Shown here: positions 8,682 to 16,801 of the stretch, piece after piece | Numbering within the stretch: position 1 is the first letter of the stretch | Layout: each line of letters starts with the position of its first letter | Source of the DNA: JAGWRA01 sp035534615 | Lineage (GTDB): Bacteria; Acidobacteriota; Vicinamibacteria; Vicinamibacterales; CAVVIG01 | NCBI GenBank assembly: GCA_035534615.1 | Contig: DATLRO010000092.1 | Span: 62,001 to 126,000 of the forward strand | Direction of reading: 5' to 3' | DNA length: 64,000 nucleotides | Made by a program: the position numbers and the translations under genes | The notes under the pieces: model-generated | Database searches by the model: none | Told to the model about the DNA's origin: nothing | Seen by the model: the letters and a program-made list of their open reading frames with translations, nothing else

Positions 8682-8756
8682 GGGCGCTTGGCTCAGTGGT
8701 AGAGCATCGCCTTCACACGGCGGGGGTCAGTGGTTCGAATCCACTAGCGCCCACCA
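8682..8756 (+). tRNA. tRNA-Val (anticodon CAC)
   Basis: The acceptor arm pairs GGGCGCT (8682-8688) with AGCGCCC (8746-8752), followed by discriminator A and an encoded CCA. The D-arm (GCTCAGTGGTAGAGC), the T-loop GGTTCGAATCC and the anticodon arm TCGCC-TTCACAC-GGCGG are all present. The loop puts CAC at positions 34-36, reading the valine codon GUG, which is heavily used in these GC-rich genes. Confidence 0.96.
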
Positions 8757-8838
8757 TCTCCAACCGCTCAACGCCTCCCGGTTTCCGCGATCGCCCGCCG
8801 GTCCGGCCGCCTCGCGGGCGGCGCCGCCGCCCCGCCGC

Positions 8839-9354
8839 TCACTCGTCCGCGAGCTCCGCCACGCCGGGAAGATTCCGGTAGCGTCCCTCGTAATCCAGCC
8901 CGTATCCGACCACGAAGACGTCGGGGATCGTGAAGCCGACGTAGTCGAGCCGGACGCCGGCCCGCCGGCGCGAAGGCTTGTCCAGCAGCGCGACCGTCCG
9001 GAGCGAGCGGGGCGCCCGCGCCCGAAGATGATCCTGCAGCGCCTGCAGCGTCAGGCCGGTGTCGACGATATCCTCCACGAGCAGCACGTCGCGGCCGTCG
9101 AGCGGCAGGGTGGTGTCCTGGAGGAGGCGGACCTGGCCGGACGTCGAGGTGCCCGCGTAGCTCGACGCGGCGATGAAATCGACGGTGAGCGGGCCGCGGA
9201 GCGCGCGCACGAGGTCGGCCACGAAGACGAACGCGCCGGTGAGGACCCCGATGACGTGCAGCGGCGTCGGGACGTCCCGGTCAATCGCCGCGGCAAGCTC
9301 GTGCACTCTGGCCTCGATCAGGCCGGCGGGCAGGAGGACGCGGGGACTGGGCAT
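8839..9354 (-). CDS. hpt: Hypoxanthine phosphoribosyltransferase
   Basis: A 171-residue purine salvage enzyme that converts hypoxanthine (often guanine) and PRPP to IMP (GMP). The PRPP-binding loop VLLVEDIVDTGLTL lies at about 90-103, with IGVLTGAFVF at 35-44 and the base-recognition region RRAGVRLDYVGFTIPD near the C-terminus. The ATG at 9354 was chosen because it gives the standard family length; the frame stays open further upstream, but that stretch overlaps the divergent deoC gene and looks non-coding. It is transcribed away from deoC, another nucleoside metabolism gene. Confidence 0.92.
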   Translation of the reverse strand: MPSPRVLLPAGLIEARVHELAAAIDRDVPTPLHVIGVLTGAFVFVADLVRALRGPLTVDFIAASSYAGTSTSGQVRLLQDTTLPLDGRDVLLVEDIVDTGLTLQALQDHLRARAPRSLRTVALLDKPSRRRAGVRLDYVGFTIPDVFVVGYGLDYEGRYRNLPGVAELADE

Positions 9355-9398
9355 CGGGATCAGTGCCTGCCGGCGCCCGGGAGCCGGTCGCACGGCGC

Positions 9399-9411
9399 CG
9401 CTATCATAGCG
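9399..9411. promoter_or_regulatory. Palindromic -10-like element between hpt and deoC
   Basis: CGCTATCATAGCG is symmetric except for its central base and lies between the two divergent start codons. It contains a -10-like hexamer on each strand (TATCAT on plus, TATGAT on minus), so it could serve as a shared -10 or an operator. No strong -35 was identified. Confidence 0.3.
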
Positions 9412-9430
9412 CGCGGCGAAAGGTGACGTC

Positions 9431-10267
9431 ATGACGGAAGAGCGGATTGCGCGGGTCATCGCAGAACTCGCCCGAGAGGTGGATCGCCGGCTCGGACGCG
9501 CCTGGTGCCCCTGCCACGGATTGCCCGCCGCTCGCTGCCCGGGCGCCGGGGCGGGAGCGGCAGTGACGCCGACCGCCGGCGCGGAGGAGGCGATCACCCG
9601 CGGCCCGGCCCCGCTGATCGATCACACGCTGTTGAAGGCGGACGCGACCGCGGCGGCGATCGACGCGCTGTGTGACGAGGCCGCGCGATTCGGCTTCGCG
9701 GCCGTATGCGTGAATCCAGTGCGCGTCAGGGCTGCGGCGGAGCGACTGCGCGGCACGACGGTGGCCACCTGCGCCGTCGTCGGGTTTCCACTGGGGGCGC
9801 TCACGGCCGGAATGAAACGGGACGAGGCGGTCGGGGTCATCGCGGACGGCGCGCGCGAGATCGACATGGTGATGAATGTCGGCGCGCTCAAGTCGGCCGA
9901 CCCGATGGCCGTGCTCCTGGACATCGAGGCGGTCACGGCGGCGGCGGCCGAGGCGGGTGCGCCGGTGAAGGTCATCATCGAGGCGGCGCTGCTGACGGAG
10001 GAGGAAAAGGTGGCGGCGTGCGTGCTGGCCCGGGGAGGCGGGGCCGCCTGGGTCAAGACGTCGACCGGTTTCGGACCGGGCGGCGCGGTCGCGGCGGACG
10101 TACGATTGATGCGTCAGGTCGTCGGCGACACCATGGGAATCAAAGCGGCCGGCGGCATCCGCCGCTATGCCGAGCTCCTGGGCATGGTGGACGCCGGAGC
10201 GACCAGAATCGGCACGAGCGCCGGACCTGAGATTATGAAGGAGTGGAAGAGGCAGGCGGCGAGATAG
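9431..10267 (+). CDS. deoC: Deoxyribose-phosphate aldolase with unusual N-terminal extension
   Basis: DERA cleaves 2-deoxyribose 5-phosphate to glyceraldehyde 3-phosphate and acetaldehyde. The catalytic barrel begins at about residue 60 with LIDHTLLKAD; EIDMVMNVGALKS, VKVIIEAALLT, the Schiff-base lysine in WVKTSTGF (K209) and IKAAGGIR are all present. Residues 1-58 are extra: an amphipathic helix (hydrophobic at 6, 9, 10, 13, 17, 21), a Cys-containing stretch WCPCHGLPAARCPG (25-38) and an Ala/Gly/Pro linker. That layout resembles encapsulation peptides of microcompartment enzymes, although no shell genes are in the window. The ATG at 9431 is the only good start for the extended form; translation without it would need a rare start near residue 45. 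Confidence 0.92.
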   Translation: MTEERIARVIAELAREVDRRLGRAWCPCHGLPAARCPGAGAGAAVTPTAGAEEAITRGPAPLIDHTLLKADATAAAIDALCDEAARFGFAAVCVNPVRVRAAAERLRGTTVATCAVVGFPLGALTAGMKRDEAVGVIADGAREIDMVMNVGALKSADPMAVLLDIEAVTAAAAEAGAPVKVIIEAALLTEEEKVAACVLARGGGAAWVKTSTGFGPGGAVAADVRLMRQVVGDTMGIKAAGGIRRYAELLGMVDAGATRIGTSAGPEIMKEWKRQAAR

Positions 10268-10395
10268 ATGGGCCGGCGGTCAATCTCACACTTTACAGGG
10301 CATATCCGTGACGACTAGCATAAGTCACAGGCAATAGAGAGAAGAGACGTGACGGTCGCGTCCACAGTGTTGGCATTCAGCGTTAGGAGGAATCG

Positions 10396-10695
10396 GTGAC
10401 GGAACTCAGTCGCGCGGAATTACATCGGCTGGCGCGTTTCGGCGCGGAGGCCAGGCTTCAGGAACTGCGTCGCGAGGAAGCGGCGATACGGCAGACATTT
10501 CCCGAATTGTTCGGCGGAGGAAAGCGGTCGATAGCAGCCGCGGCCGAACCCGCTCCGGCCGGCGTGGCCGCTCGCGGAACGGTCCGAAAGCGGTCGTATA
10601 AGATGTCTGCCGCCCAGAAGAAGGCGGTCTCCGAGCGGATGCGCAAGTATTGGGCGGCGCGGCGCCGGCAGAAGGAGAAGCCCGCCGCCAAGTGA
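10396..10695 (+). CDS. Small basic protein, possible nucleoid-associated/DNA-binding
   Basis: A 99-residue protein starting with GTG at 10396 after a strong AGGAGG (10385-10390). Residues 1-40 form a charged helix (LARFGAEARLQELRREEAAI), then an Ala/Pro linker, then a strongly basic tail with RKRSYKMSAAQKKAVSERMR and ending RRRQKEKPAAK. The tail resembles short DNA- or RNA-binding segments in H-NS-like and AT-hook-like small proteins, and the N-terminal helix could dimerise. I cannot name a family. It is followed by an intrinsic terminator, so it is a single-gene unit. Confidence 0.65.
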   Translation: MTELSRAELHRLARFGAEARLQELRREEAAIRQTFPELFGGGKRSIAAAAEPAPAGVAARGTVRKRSYKMSAAQKKAVSERMRKYWAARRRQKEKPAAK

Positions 10696-10749
10696 CATCA
10701 TCGAGGCTGGGCAGCGTCCAGCCTGTTTGTCCCGCCTGATACCAGGTGC

Positions 10750-10784
10750 CGGTGGCCGGTCGCGCGACGGCCACCGTTTTCCTC
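10750..10784 (+). terminator. Rho-independent terminator after the small basic protein
   Basis: CGGTGGCCG (10750-10758) pairs perfectly with CGGCCACCG (10768-10776), a 9-bp stem with a 9-base loop, followed by TTTT and a pyrimidine-rich run. It lies 55 bases after the stop codon of the preceding gene. Confidence 0.65.
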
Positions 10785-10991
10785 CTGCTTCTCAGAATGA
10801 CTTCCTCCGGCGACGCCGTCGACACCGGGGCTGAAGAACCACGCGGGTCGAATCAAAATATTGCACAAATGGTCGGGCTTTCGGGTAACCATTAGGGCAG
10901 GGGACGACAGTCCGGGGCCGCTGCGGCAGGGCGCCCGGATTCGAACGGTTCGGCCGCTTCAGGCCCGGGCTGGGCGGGCCGGGTATCTTGC

Positions 10992-11225
10992 ATGGCACGG
11001 ATGATCGTGCGGCGGGGCTGTCGGCACACCTTCAACCGGCTGCGGGAGATGTTTGCGGACGACCCGGAGATTGAGATTATCTGGGACCGGCGAAGCGGGG
11101 AGCGCCGCAAAGGGGAGCGCCGGCGGGAGTCGAGGGCCGGGGGGGGCGACCGCCGGCAGAGCGACCGCCGTGGCTTGCCGCAGCCGACCTGGCTGGCGCT
11201 CGATTTCCTCGTCGTCAGAGACTGA
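10992..11225 (+). CDS. Small Arg-rich protein with repeated RR-x-x-x-RR motifs
   Basis: A 77-residue protein: residues 1-30 are an alpha/beta start (RMIVRRGCRHTFNRLREMF), the middle is an Arg/Glu/Gly repeat (RRSGERRKGERRRES, GGDRRQSDRRG), and the end is hydrophobic (LALDFLVVRD). Similar Arg-rich GxRR tracts occur beside PilZ or receiver domains in other bacteria, but no such domain is present here. The upstream site is weak. Coding is supported by length and conserved-looking N-terminus only; function unknown. Confidence 0.5.
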   Translation: MARMIVRRGCRHTFNRLREMFADDPEIEIIWDRRSGERRKGERRRESRAGGGDRRQSDRRGLPQPTWLALDFLVVRD

Positions 11226-11313
11226 ACGGGCAGGCGCGGCCTTTCTGCGGCGCTCGCGAGGAAGGCCCGCGTCGCCGGCCGCCCGCGGCGACCGGGGGCC
11301 CGCCGGGTCGCTC

Positions 11314-12321
11314 TCAGGAGCGGTGAGCCTCCACCCGCCACGTCAAATCTTCGAATCGTCCACTGCGAATGAGGTCGATGAAGGTCTCGACCAGGTCGTG
11401 GTGGCGCCAGCCGCGTCGGACGTCCTCCCGCAATTCCTCGAACCCACGTTCAGACGGCCAGGCGGCCTTGTACGGTCGCGCGGTCGTGATGGCGTCGTAG
11501 GTGTCGACGATGCCGGTGATCTGGGCGAGGAGCGGCACCCCGTCTCCGGTGAGACGGTCTGGGTAGCCGCTGCCGTCGAGATGTTCGTGATGGGATCGCA
11601 CGATCGGCTTCACCCGCTTCAGGACGCGCAGCTCCCCGCAGAGCCGCTCGCCGATGGCGGGGTGGTGGTGCATGGCGGCCCGTTCGGGCGCCGTGAGCGG
11701 CCCGGGCTTGAGCAGGATGACGTCTGGCACGCCGATCTTCCCGAGGTCGTGCAGAAATCCACCGCGGCGCAGCGCCGCGATCTCCTCGTCCGGCAGGCCG
11801 AGTCCGCGGCCGAGCGCCGTGGCGTACTCGGAGAGCCGGAGGCAATGGCCGTCGGTGAAGCGGTCGCGCGCCTCGACCGTCAGCGCGAGGCTGAGAATCA
11901 CCGCCTCGGCCGAGTCGAGGTCGTCGGTGAACCGCTTCAACCGGACCAGTGAGCGGACGCGGGCCGCCAGCTCCTGCGAATCGACCGGCTTGCTCAGGAA
12001 GTCGTCCGCCCCGGCTTCGATCCCCTGAATCCGGTCCGCCCGGTCCTGGAGCGCCGTGATCAGCACGACCGGAATCAGCCGCGTCGCCGGCGCCTGTTTG
12101 AGCCGGCGGCAGACCTCGAATCCGGTGAGCCCGGGCATCAGTACGTCGAGCAGGACGACGTCGGGCGGATCCTGGAACACCGCGTCGAGCGCCGCCTCGC
12201 CGCTGGTGGCCGCGCGCACCAGGTACCCGTCTTTGGCAAGGAAGGCGCTGAGCAGTTCGAGGTTGGCCGGGAGGTCATCCACGACGAGGATGGAGGCGGG
12301 GGAGGGCGGTGTCGCTGCCAT
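11314..12321 (-). CDS. Response regulator with HD-GYP phosphodiesterase output
   Basis: A 335-residue two-domain protein. The receiver domain (about 10-125) has the acidic pocket VVDD (13-16), phospho-acceptor D59 in LLDVLMPG, and K111 in LSKP. The HD-GYP domain (about 140-320) keeps the metal-binding HDLGK (191-195) and HHEHLDGSGYP (244-254), the signature of enzymes that hydrolyse cyclic di-GMP. Phosphorylation by an unknown histidine kinase should therefore alter c-di-GMP levels, affecting motility or biofilm state. No kinase gene is adjacent; it is convergent with the small Arg-rich gene and lies upstream of tRNA-Gly on the other side. Confidence 0.92.
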   Translation of the reverse strand: MAATPPSPASILVVDDLPANLELLSAFLAKDGYLVRAATSGEAALDAVFQDPPDVVLLDVLMPGLTGFEVCRRLKQAPATRLIPVVLITALQDRADRIQGIEAGADDFLSKPVDSQELAARVRSLVRLKRFTDDLDSAEAVILSLALTVEARDRFTDGHCLRLSEYATALGRGLGLPDEEIAALRRGGFLHDLGKIGVPDVILLKPGPLTAPERAAMHHHPAIGERLCGELRVLKRVKPIVRSHHEHLDGSGYPDRLTGDGVPLLAQITGIVDTYDAITTARPYKAAWPSERGFEELREDVRRGWRHHDLVETFIDLIRSGRFEDLTWRVEAHRS

Positions 12322-12608
12322 CTCGGTTGTGCACCTGCCGGGTTGGATGTTCGAGTCCCGTGGCGACGGATCTGTGGCGGCGACTGCAAATACGTGCAGC
12401 GCTGCTCGACGCTGCAGGCGCCGCCCGCGCCGGCACGCCGCACCGGAAAAGCGCTGTGCTTACGGGCGGCAGGCGGCGCTGGGGGCCGCAGGCACGTGTC
12501 CTGGCGGCCAGCCTGCCGATGCGGCGCAGGACGGCTGTCGCAAGAAGCGAACCGACGTCGGCGGACCGCATGGACGGGTGGAGAGGGGAACGGCGCCGGG
12601 GAATCAGA

Positions 12609-12683
12609 TGGAGCGGGAGACGGGGATCGAACCCGCGACCAACAGCTTGGGAAGCTGTGACTCTACCACTGAGTTACTCCCGC
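12609..12683 (-). tRNA. tRNA-Gly (anticodon CCC)
   Basis: On the minus strand GCGGGAG (from 12683) pairs with CTCCCGC, followed by discriminator T and encoded CCA (complement at 12609-12611). D-arm CTCAGTGGTAGAG, T-arm with GGTTCGATCC and anticodon arm ACAGC-TTCCCAA-GCTGT are intact; positions 34-36 read CCC, decoding GGG glycine codons. An extended -10 (TG-C-TAAGAT, ending at 12704) lies about 20 bases upstream and is a plausible promoter. Confidence 0.96.
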
Positions 12684-12748
12684 CCGGGGCCGGCCACGTC
12701 GTTATCTTAGCAGATTCGGGCCGCGCCCGGGCCTGCGCGGGGCCGGCG

Positions 12749-14113
12749 TCATGCCCGGATGATCGCCAGCACCTCGTCGCGTCGCGTCGCCATCAGCTCC
12801 GGGCTGGTGGCTTCGAGATTCAGCCGCAGCAGCGGCTCGGTATTCGACGGCCGGACGTTGAAGTGCCAGTCGGGAAAGTCGGCCGAGAGGCCGTCCAGGC
12901 GGGAGAGGCGGCCATCGGCGTACCGGGCGGCCAGCGCCTCGAGCCTGGCCGGCACGACCGCCATACTTTTGACCCGTGTGTTGATTTCGCCGGAAATGAA
13001 GTACCGGGCGCGCAGCGGCTCCAGCAGCTGATACAGGCTCTGCCCTTTCTTCGACATGAGCTCCAGGATGAGCAGGGCTGGAATGAAGCCGTTGTCGGCG
13101 TAGTAGTTGTCGCGGAAGTAGTAGTGTCCGGTGACCTCGCCGCCGAAGATGGCGTTTTCGTCGCGCATCCGCCGCTTGATGAACGCGTGACCGACCCGGT
13201 TCATCAGCGCCCGGCCGCCGTACCGCTCGACGGTGTCGCGAACCGCATGGCTGGCCCGGAGATCGTAAATGACGGTGGCGCCGGGCGACCGGAGCAGGAA
13301 CGCCTCGGCCAGCAGGGCGGTGATGAAGTCGCCGGGGACGAAGCCGCCGGCGCCGTCGATGAAGAAGCAGCGGTCGGCGTCGCCGTCCCAGGCGATGCCG
13401 ATGTCGGCGCGCTCCTCCACCACCTGCCGGACGATGTCCTGCCGGTTGGCCTCGATGAGGGGATTGGCTTCGTGGGTCGGGAACCGGCCGTCGATGTCGA
13501 AGCACAGCCGGGTCGTGCGGCACGGCAGGCGGTCGAACAGGCGCGGCGCCACCAGGCCCGCCATGCCGCAGCCGGCGTCGAGCACGACGTTGAACGGTCG
13601 GATCGCGGCGGTGTCGATGAACGACAGCACGTGCGCGAGGTAGTCGTCCAGGATCGCGCCGGCGGTCAGGCTGCCGGGCGTCGCCGCGGGCGGAGGCAGG
13701 GCGTCGGCGGCAATCCGGTCCCGCAGCGCGCCGAGGCCCTCGTCGCCGCTCAGCGGCAGGGCCTGGGCGGCGACCAGCTTGAGGCCGTTGTACTCCTTCG
13801 GATTGTGCGACGCGGTGATCTCCGCGCCGCCGTCGAAGCCGCCCCGCGCGACGGCGAAATACAGCATGTCGGTCGCGATCAGGTCGAAGTCGACGACGTC
13901 GGCCCCCTGGCTCCTGGCCCCCTCGATGAACGCGGCGGCCAGGGCGGGGGACGACAGCCGCATGTCGCGGCCGACGGCGATCCGGCGGGCCTTCAGGTAG
14001 GCGACGAAGGCGCGGCCGATGGCGCGAGCGGCCGCCGCGTCCAGCTGGGCGGGAAACAGACCACGGACGTCGTACGCCTTGAAGATCTCGGGATTGATCA
14101 CGGTCGGTGGCAT
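12749..14113 (-). CDS. manB: Phosphomannomutase/phosphoglucomutase
   Basis: A 454-residue alpha-D-phosphohexomutase that interconverts hexose 6- and 1-phosphates. The phosphoserine loop is ITASHNP (S102), the Mg-binding loop DGDADR, the sugar-binding loop GEVTGHYYF, and the phosphate-binding SNTEP near the C-terminus; the N-terminus IFKAYDVRG is typical of the AlgC/ManB group. The ATG at 14113 is chosen because homologous sequence begins there although the frame is open upstream. It starts 26 bases after the nucleotidyltransferase gene, so the two probably make a nucleotide sugar, most likely GDP-mannose; PMM versus PGM preference cannot be settled from sequence. Confidence 0.9.
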   Translation of the reverse strand: MPPTVINPEIFKAYDVRGLFPAQLDAAAARAIGRAFVAYLKARRIAVGRDMRLSSPALAAAFIEGARSQGADVVDFDLIATDMLYFAVARGGFDGGAEITASHNPKEYNGLKLVAAQALPLSGDEGLGALRDRIAADALPPPAATPGSLTAGAILDDYLAHVLSFIDTAAIRPFNVVLDAGCGMAGLVAPRLFDRLPCRTTRLCFDIDGRFPTHEANPLIEANRQDIVRQVVEERADIGIAWDGDADRCFFIDGAGGFVPGDFITALLAEAFLLRSPGATVIYDLRASHAVRDTVERYGGRALMNRVGHAFIKRRMRDENAIFGGEVTGHYYFRDNYYADNGFIPALLILELMSKKGQSLYQLLEPLRARYFISGEINTRVKSMAVVPARLEALAARYADGRLSRLDGLSADFPDWHFNVRPSNTEPLLRLNLEATSPELMATRRDEVLAIIRA

Positions 14114-14139
14114 CGGGTCCCCATGCCGGAGGAGGCGGC

Positions 14140-15195
14140 CTACAGCCGGCTGAAGTCGGTGATGACGGATTTGTCGCCCAGGACCACGCCCGGCCGGATC
14201 CGGGCGTTCCGGCCCACATGGCAGCGGCGGCCGACGATCGCCTCTTCGACCGCCGCCTCGCGTCCGATGCGGCTGTCCGCCCAGACGACGGCGCCGTCGA
14301 TGCGGGCGTCCTCCTCGATCTGACACTGCCGGCCGATGACCGAATACGGGCCGATGTGCGCGCCCGCCTTCACCACGACCCCCTCGTCGATGAAGCAGGG
14401 CCCGGCGACGACCGCGCCCGGTTCCAGGTGCGCGCCAGGGGCGATCCACGGTGAGGTCGCCCGGCCGCCGAACGGCTCCGCCTGGTAGCGCCCGTCGAGA
14501 ATGTCGCGGTGGACGCGGAGGTACTTCTCGGGGGTGCCGATGTCGATCCAGTAGCCGTCGTGGACGTGCGCGACGAACGTCTCGCCCCGTTCGATCAGCG
14601 ACGGAAAGAAGCTGCGCTCGATGGACCAGGCCGTGTCCTTCGGGATGCGATCGAAGGTGTCCGGCTCCAGGATGTAGATCCCGGCGTTGATCGTGTTGCA
14701 GGTGATTTCGTCCGCGCTCGGTTTCTCGAGAAAGCGCCGGATGTTGCCGGCCTGGTCGGTCTCCACGAGGCCGTACGCGGACGGATTCTCGACCGGCGTG
14801 AGGACGATGGTCGCCTTCGCGCCGCGCTCCCGGTGCAGCCGGATGACGGCCGCCAGGTCGACCTGCGTGAGCACGTCGCCGTTGATCACCACGACCGATT
14901 CGCGCAGGGAATCGCCCGCGTAGCGGACGGCGCCCGCCGTACCGAGCGGCGCCGGCTCGACCACGTACCGGATGCGGAGGCCCAGTCCTTCGCCGTCGCC
15001 CAGCAGTTCCTCGATCCGGCGCGGCTGATAGTTCAGGCTCAGCACCACCTCGTCAATCTCGGGGACCTGCTTCAGCAGATCGATCTGGTAGTAGAGGAAC
15101 GGCCGGCCGAAGATCGGGACGATCGGCTTGGGGGTATGGATGGTGAGCGGCCGCAGGCGTGTGCCCTTGCCCCCGGCGAGCAGAATCGCTTTCAT
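14140..15195 (-). CDS. Sugar-1-phosphate nucleotidyltransferase with left-handed beta-helix tail
   Basis: A 351-residue NDP-sugar pyrophosphorylase. The nucleotide-binding signature LLAGGKGTRLRPLT (5-18) and K23-region TPKPIVPIFG are intact, with INGDVLTQVD for metal binding and FLEKP further on. From about 250 the sequence becomes hexapeptide-repeat-like (APGAHLEPGAVVAGP and similar), forming a left-handed beta-helix. Its pairing with a phosphomannomutase suggests mannose-1-phosphate guanylyltransferase, but glucose-1-phosphate (thymidylyl or adenylyl) transferases share the fold. It is the first gene of a two-gene minus-strand unit. Confidence 0.87.
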   Translation of the reverse strand: MKAILLAGGKGTRLRPLTIHTPKPIVPIFGRPFLYYQIDLLKQVPEIDEVVLSLNYQPRRIEELLGDGEGLGLRIRYVVEPAPLGTAGAVRYAGDSLRESVVVINGDVLTQVDLAAVIRLHRERGAKATIVLTPVENPSAYGLVETDQAGNIRRFLEKPSADEITCNTINAGIYILEPDTFDRIPKDTAWSIERSFFPSLIERGETFVAHVHDGYWIDIGTPEKYLRVHRDILDGRYQAEPFGGRATSPWIAPGAHLEPGAVVAGPCFIDEGVVVKAGAHIGPYSVIGRQCQIEEDARIDGAVVWADSRIGREAAVEEAIVGRRCHVGRNARIRPGVVLGDKSVITDFSRL

Positions 15196-15315
15196 GGCAA
15201 CCTCATCATGTTACCCCAAAACGCGCGGCGCCGGGTGGCCTGGCTCCCCCCCGGCCCGCGCCGCGGCCGGGCGCGCGGCACGAAGGCGTTGTCGGGCTGG
15301 AGGGCGGAGGGTACA

Positions 15316-15939
15316 ATGGCCGCGATGAACCTGCCGAACACGCTGACGGTCAGCCGGATCTTCCTCGTTCCGCTGCTGGTCGTCGTGCTGCTCACCAAGT
15401 TCGAAGGCCCGCTGATCCTCGGCGTCCCCAAGGAGTTCCTCGGGGCCGGGATCTTCGCCGTGGCGTCGTTCACCGACTGGCTGGACGGCTACCTGGCGCG
15501 GCGGCGCCACGAAATCACGGTGCTGGGCCAGGTCATCGATCCGCTGGCGGACAAGCTGCTGACGTCCGCGGCGTTCATTTCGCTCGTCCAGCTCGATCTG
15601 GCGCCCGCCTGGATGGTCGCCATCATCATCGGCCGTGAGCTGGCGGTCACGGGGCTGCGCAGCATCGCCTACGCCCGTGGCGTCGTGATTCCGGCGTCCC
15701 CGCTGGGCAAGGTGAAGATGGGATCGCAGGTCGTGGCGATCCTGGCGCTGATCCTGGGAGCCGGACGGCCGGGAGACCTGCTGCTGATCGGGCAGGTGGC
15801 GCTGTGGGTGGTCGTGGCGACGGCGGTCACGTCGGCGGCCGACTACTACCGGCGCTTCAACGCGGTGCTCGGTCCCCGCGGCGCCGGCGTCCCGGCACGC
15901 GCGGACGAGACGGCGGAACGCCGGACACGCGTCGGCTAG
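15316..15939 (+). CDS. pgsA: CDP-diacylglycerol-glycerol-3-phosphate 3-phosphatidyltransferase
   Basis: An inner-membrane enzyme that makes phosphatidylglycerophosphate, the precursor of phosphatidylglycerol and cardiolipin. The CDP-alcohol phosphotransferase motif DG-x2-AR-x8-G-x3-D-x3-D is complete (D57, G58, A61, R62, G71, D75, D79), among about five membrane helices. N-terminus NLPNTLTVSRIFLVP is typical of PgsA. Start: ATG at 15316, 5 bases after GGAGG (15306-15310); the next in-frame ATG (15325) is less well spaced. Total 207 residues. It converges with bamD, 17 bases apart. Confidence 0.92.
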   Translation: MAAMNLPNTLTVSRIFLVPLLVVVLLTKFEGPLILGVPKEFLGAGIFAVASFTDWLDGYLARRRHEITVLGQVIDPLADKLLTSAAFISLVQLDLAPAWMVAIIIGRELAVTGLRSIAYARGVVIPASPLGKVKMGSQVVAILALILGAGRPGDLLLIGQVALWVVVATAVTSAADYYRRFNAVLGPRGAGVPARADETAERRTRVG

Positions 15940-15956
15940 GGCCGGTCGGGCGCACC

Positions 15957-16769
15957 TCAGGGGATGGACGCGGTGGCCGTCGGCTTGTCCAGCCCGAGCG
16001 ACTGCTTCAGCGAGGCGATCCGCTTCTGCGCGTCGGCCAGATACTGGCTCTTCTCGAACTGCCTGACGAGCTGCACGAAGTAGGGCAGCGCTTCCGCCTG
16101 CCGCTTCACCTGGATGAGCGACTCCCCCAGATAGAAATAGACGGCATCCCGCCCGCTGTACTGCGGATCGTCCTTGAGGATCGACTCGAACCGGTCGATC
16201 GCCCCGGGATACCAGTGGATGGTGTAGTAGAAGTGGCCGACGTCGAAACTGGCCTCGTCCAGGCGGTCGTGCGCCTCCCGCAGCTTCTTCTGGACGTCGG
16301 GCACCAGCTTGCTGGTCGGATACCGCTGGAGAAAGGTCTCGAACGCGTCAATGGCGTCGTGCGTCTGCGTCTGGTCGCGCTGCGGGCCGCGCATCTGCTT
16401 GAAATGCGTCATCGCGAGCTGGTACTGCGCGTAATCGGCGCGCGTACTCGTCGGATAGTAGGTGAGGAATTCGCGATACGCGTTCAGCGCGAGGACCAGC
16501 GACTCGGGCGTGTTCTCGTTGAGGTAGGCGTCACCCACGCCCAGCCGTGCGGCCGGCCGGTACGAGCTCTGGGGATAGTTGTCGAGGATCTTCTGGAAGT
16601 CCTCCTGGGCGTCGGCCCAGCGGTGCGCCGTCATGGCCGCCTCGCCCTTTTTGTACAGGTACTGATCCGGGCGGGTGGTGCCGGGCGGGAGCACGTTGGT
16701 GTGCGCGGCGCAGCCGGCCAGGAACGCCCCGAACAGCGCGACGACCGCGACGCGGGTGAAGCTAGTCAC
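15957..16769 (-). CDS. bamD: Outer membrane assembly lipoprotein BamD
   Basis: BamD is the essential TPR lipoprotein of the BAM complex that inserts beta-barrel proteins into the outer membrane. The product has a lipoprotein signal ending LAGC (lipidated C20) and about five TPR-like helix pairs (for example YLYKKGEAAMTAHRWADAQ and DNYPQSSYRPAARLGVGDAY). I chose GTG at 16769 because it yields a clean signal peptide and AGGATGG lies 10 bases upstream; an ATG at 16781 would add MDWI, with an acidic N-terminus and no usable ribosome site. It is the last gene of a long minus-strand cluster and implies a Gram-negative envelope. Confidence 0.9.
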   Translation of the reverse strand: MTSFTRVAVVALFGAFLAGCAAHTNVLPPGTTRPDQYLYKKGEAAMTAHRWADAQEDFQKILDNYPQSSYRPAARLGVGDAYLNENTPESLVLALNAYREFLTYYPTSTRADYAQYQLAMTHFKQMRGPQRDQTQTHDAIDAFETFLQRYPTSKLVPDVQKKLREAHDRLDEASFDVGHFYYTIHWYPGAIDRFESILKDDPQYSGRDAVYFYLGESLIQVKRQAEALPYFVQLVRQFEKSQYLADAQKRIASLKQSLGLDKPTATASIP

Positions 16770-16801
16770 TATCCAGTCCATCCTGCCGGCATTGCCGGTC
16801 C

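Noticed and set aside
14114..14449. Upstream extension of the phosphomannomutase frame
   Set aside because: It lies within the nucleotidyltransferase gene in another frame and shows no mutase homology before the ATG at 14113.
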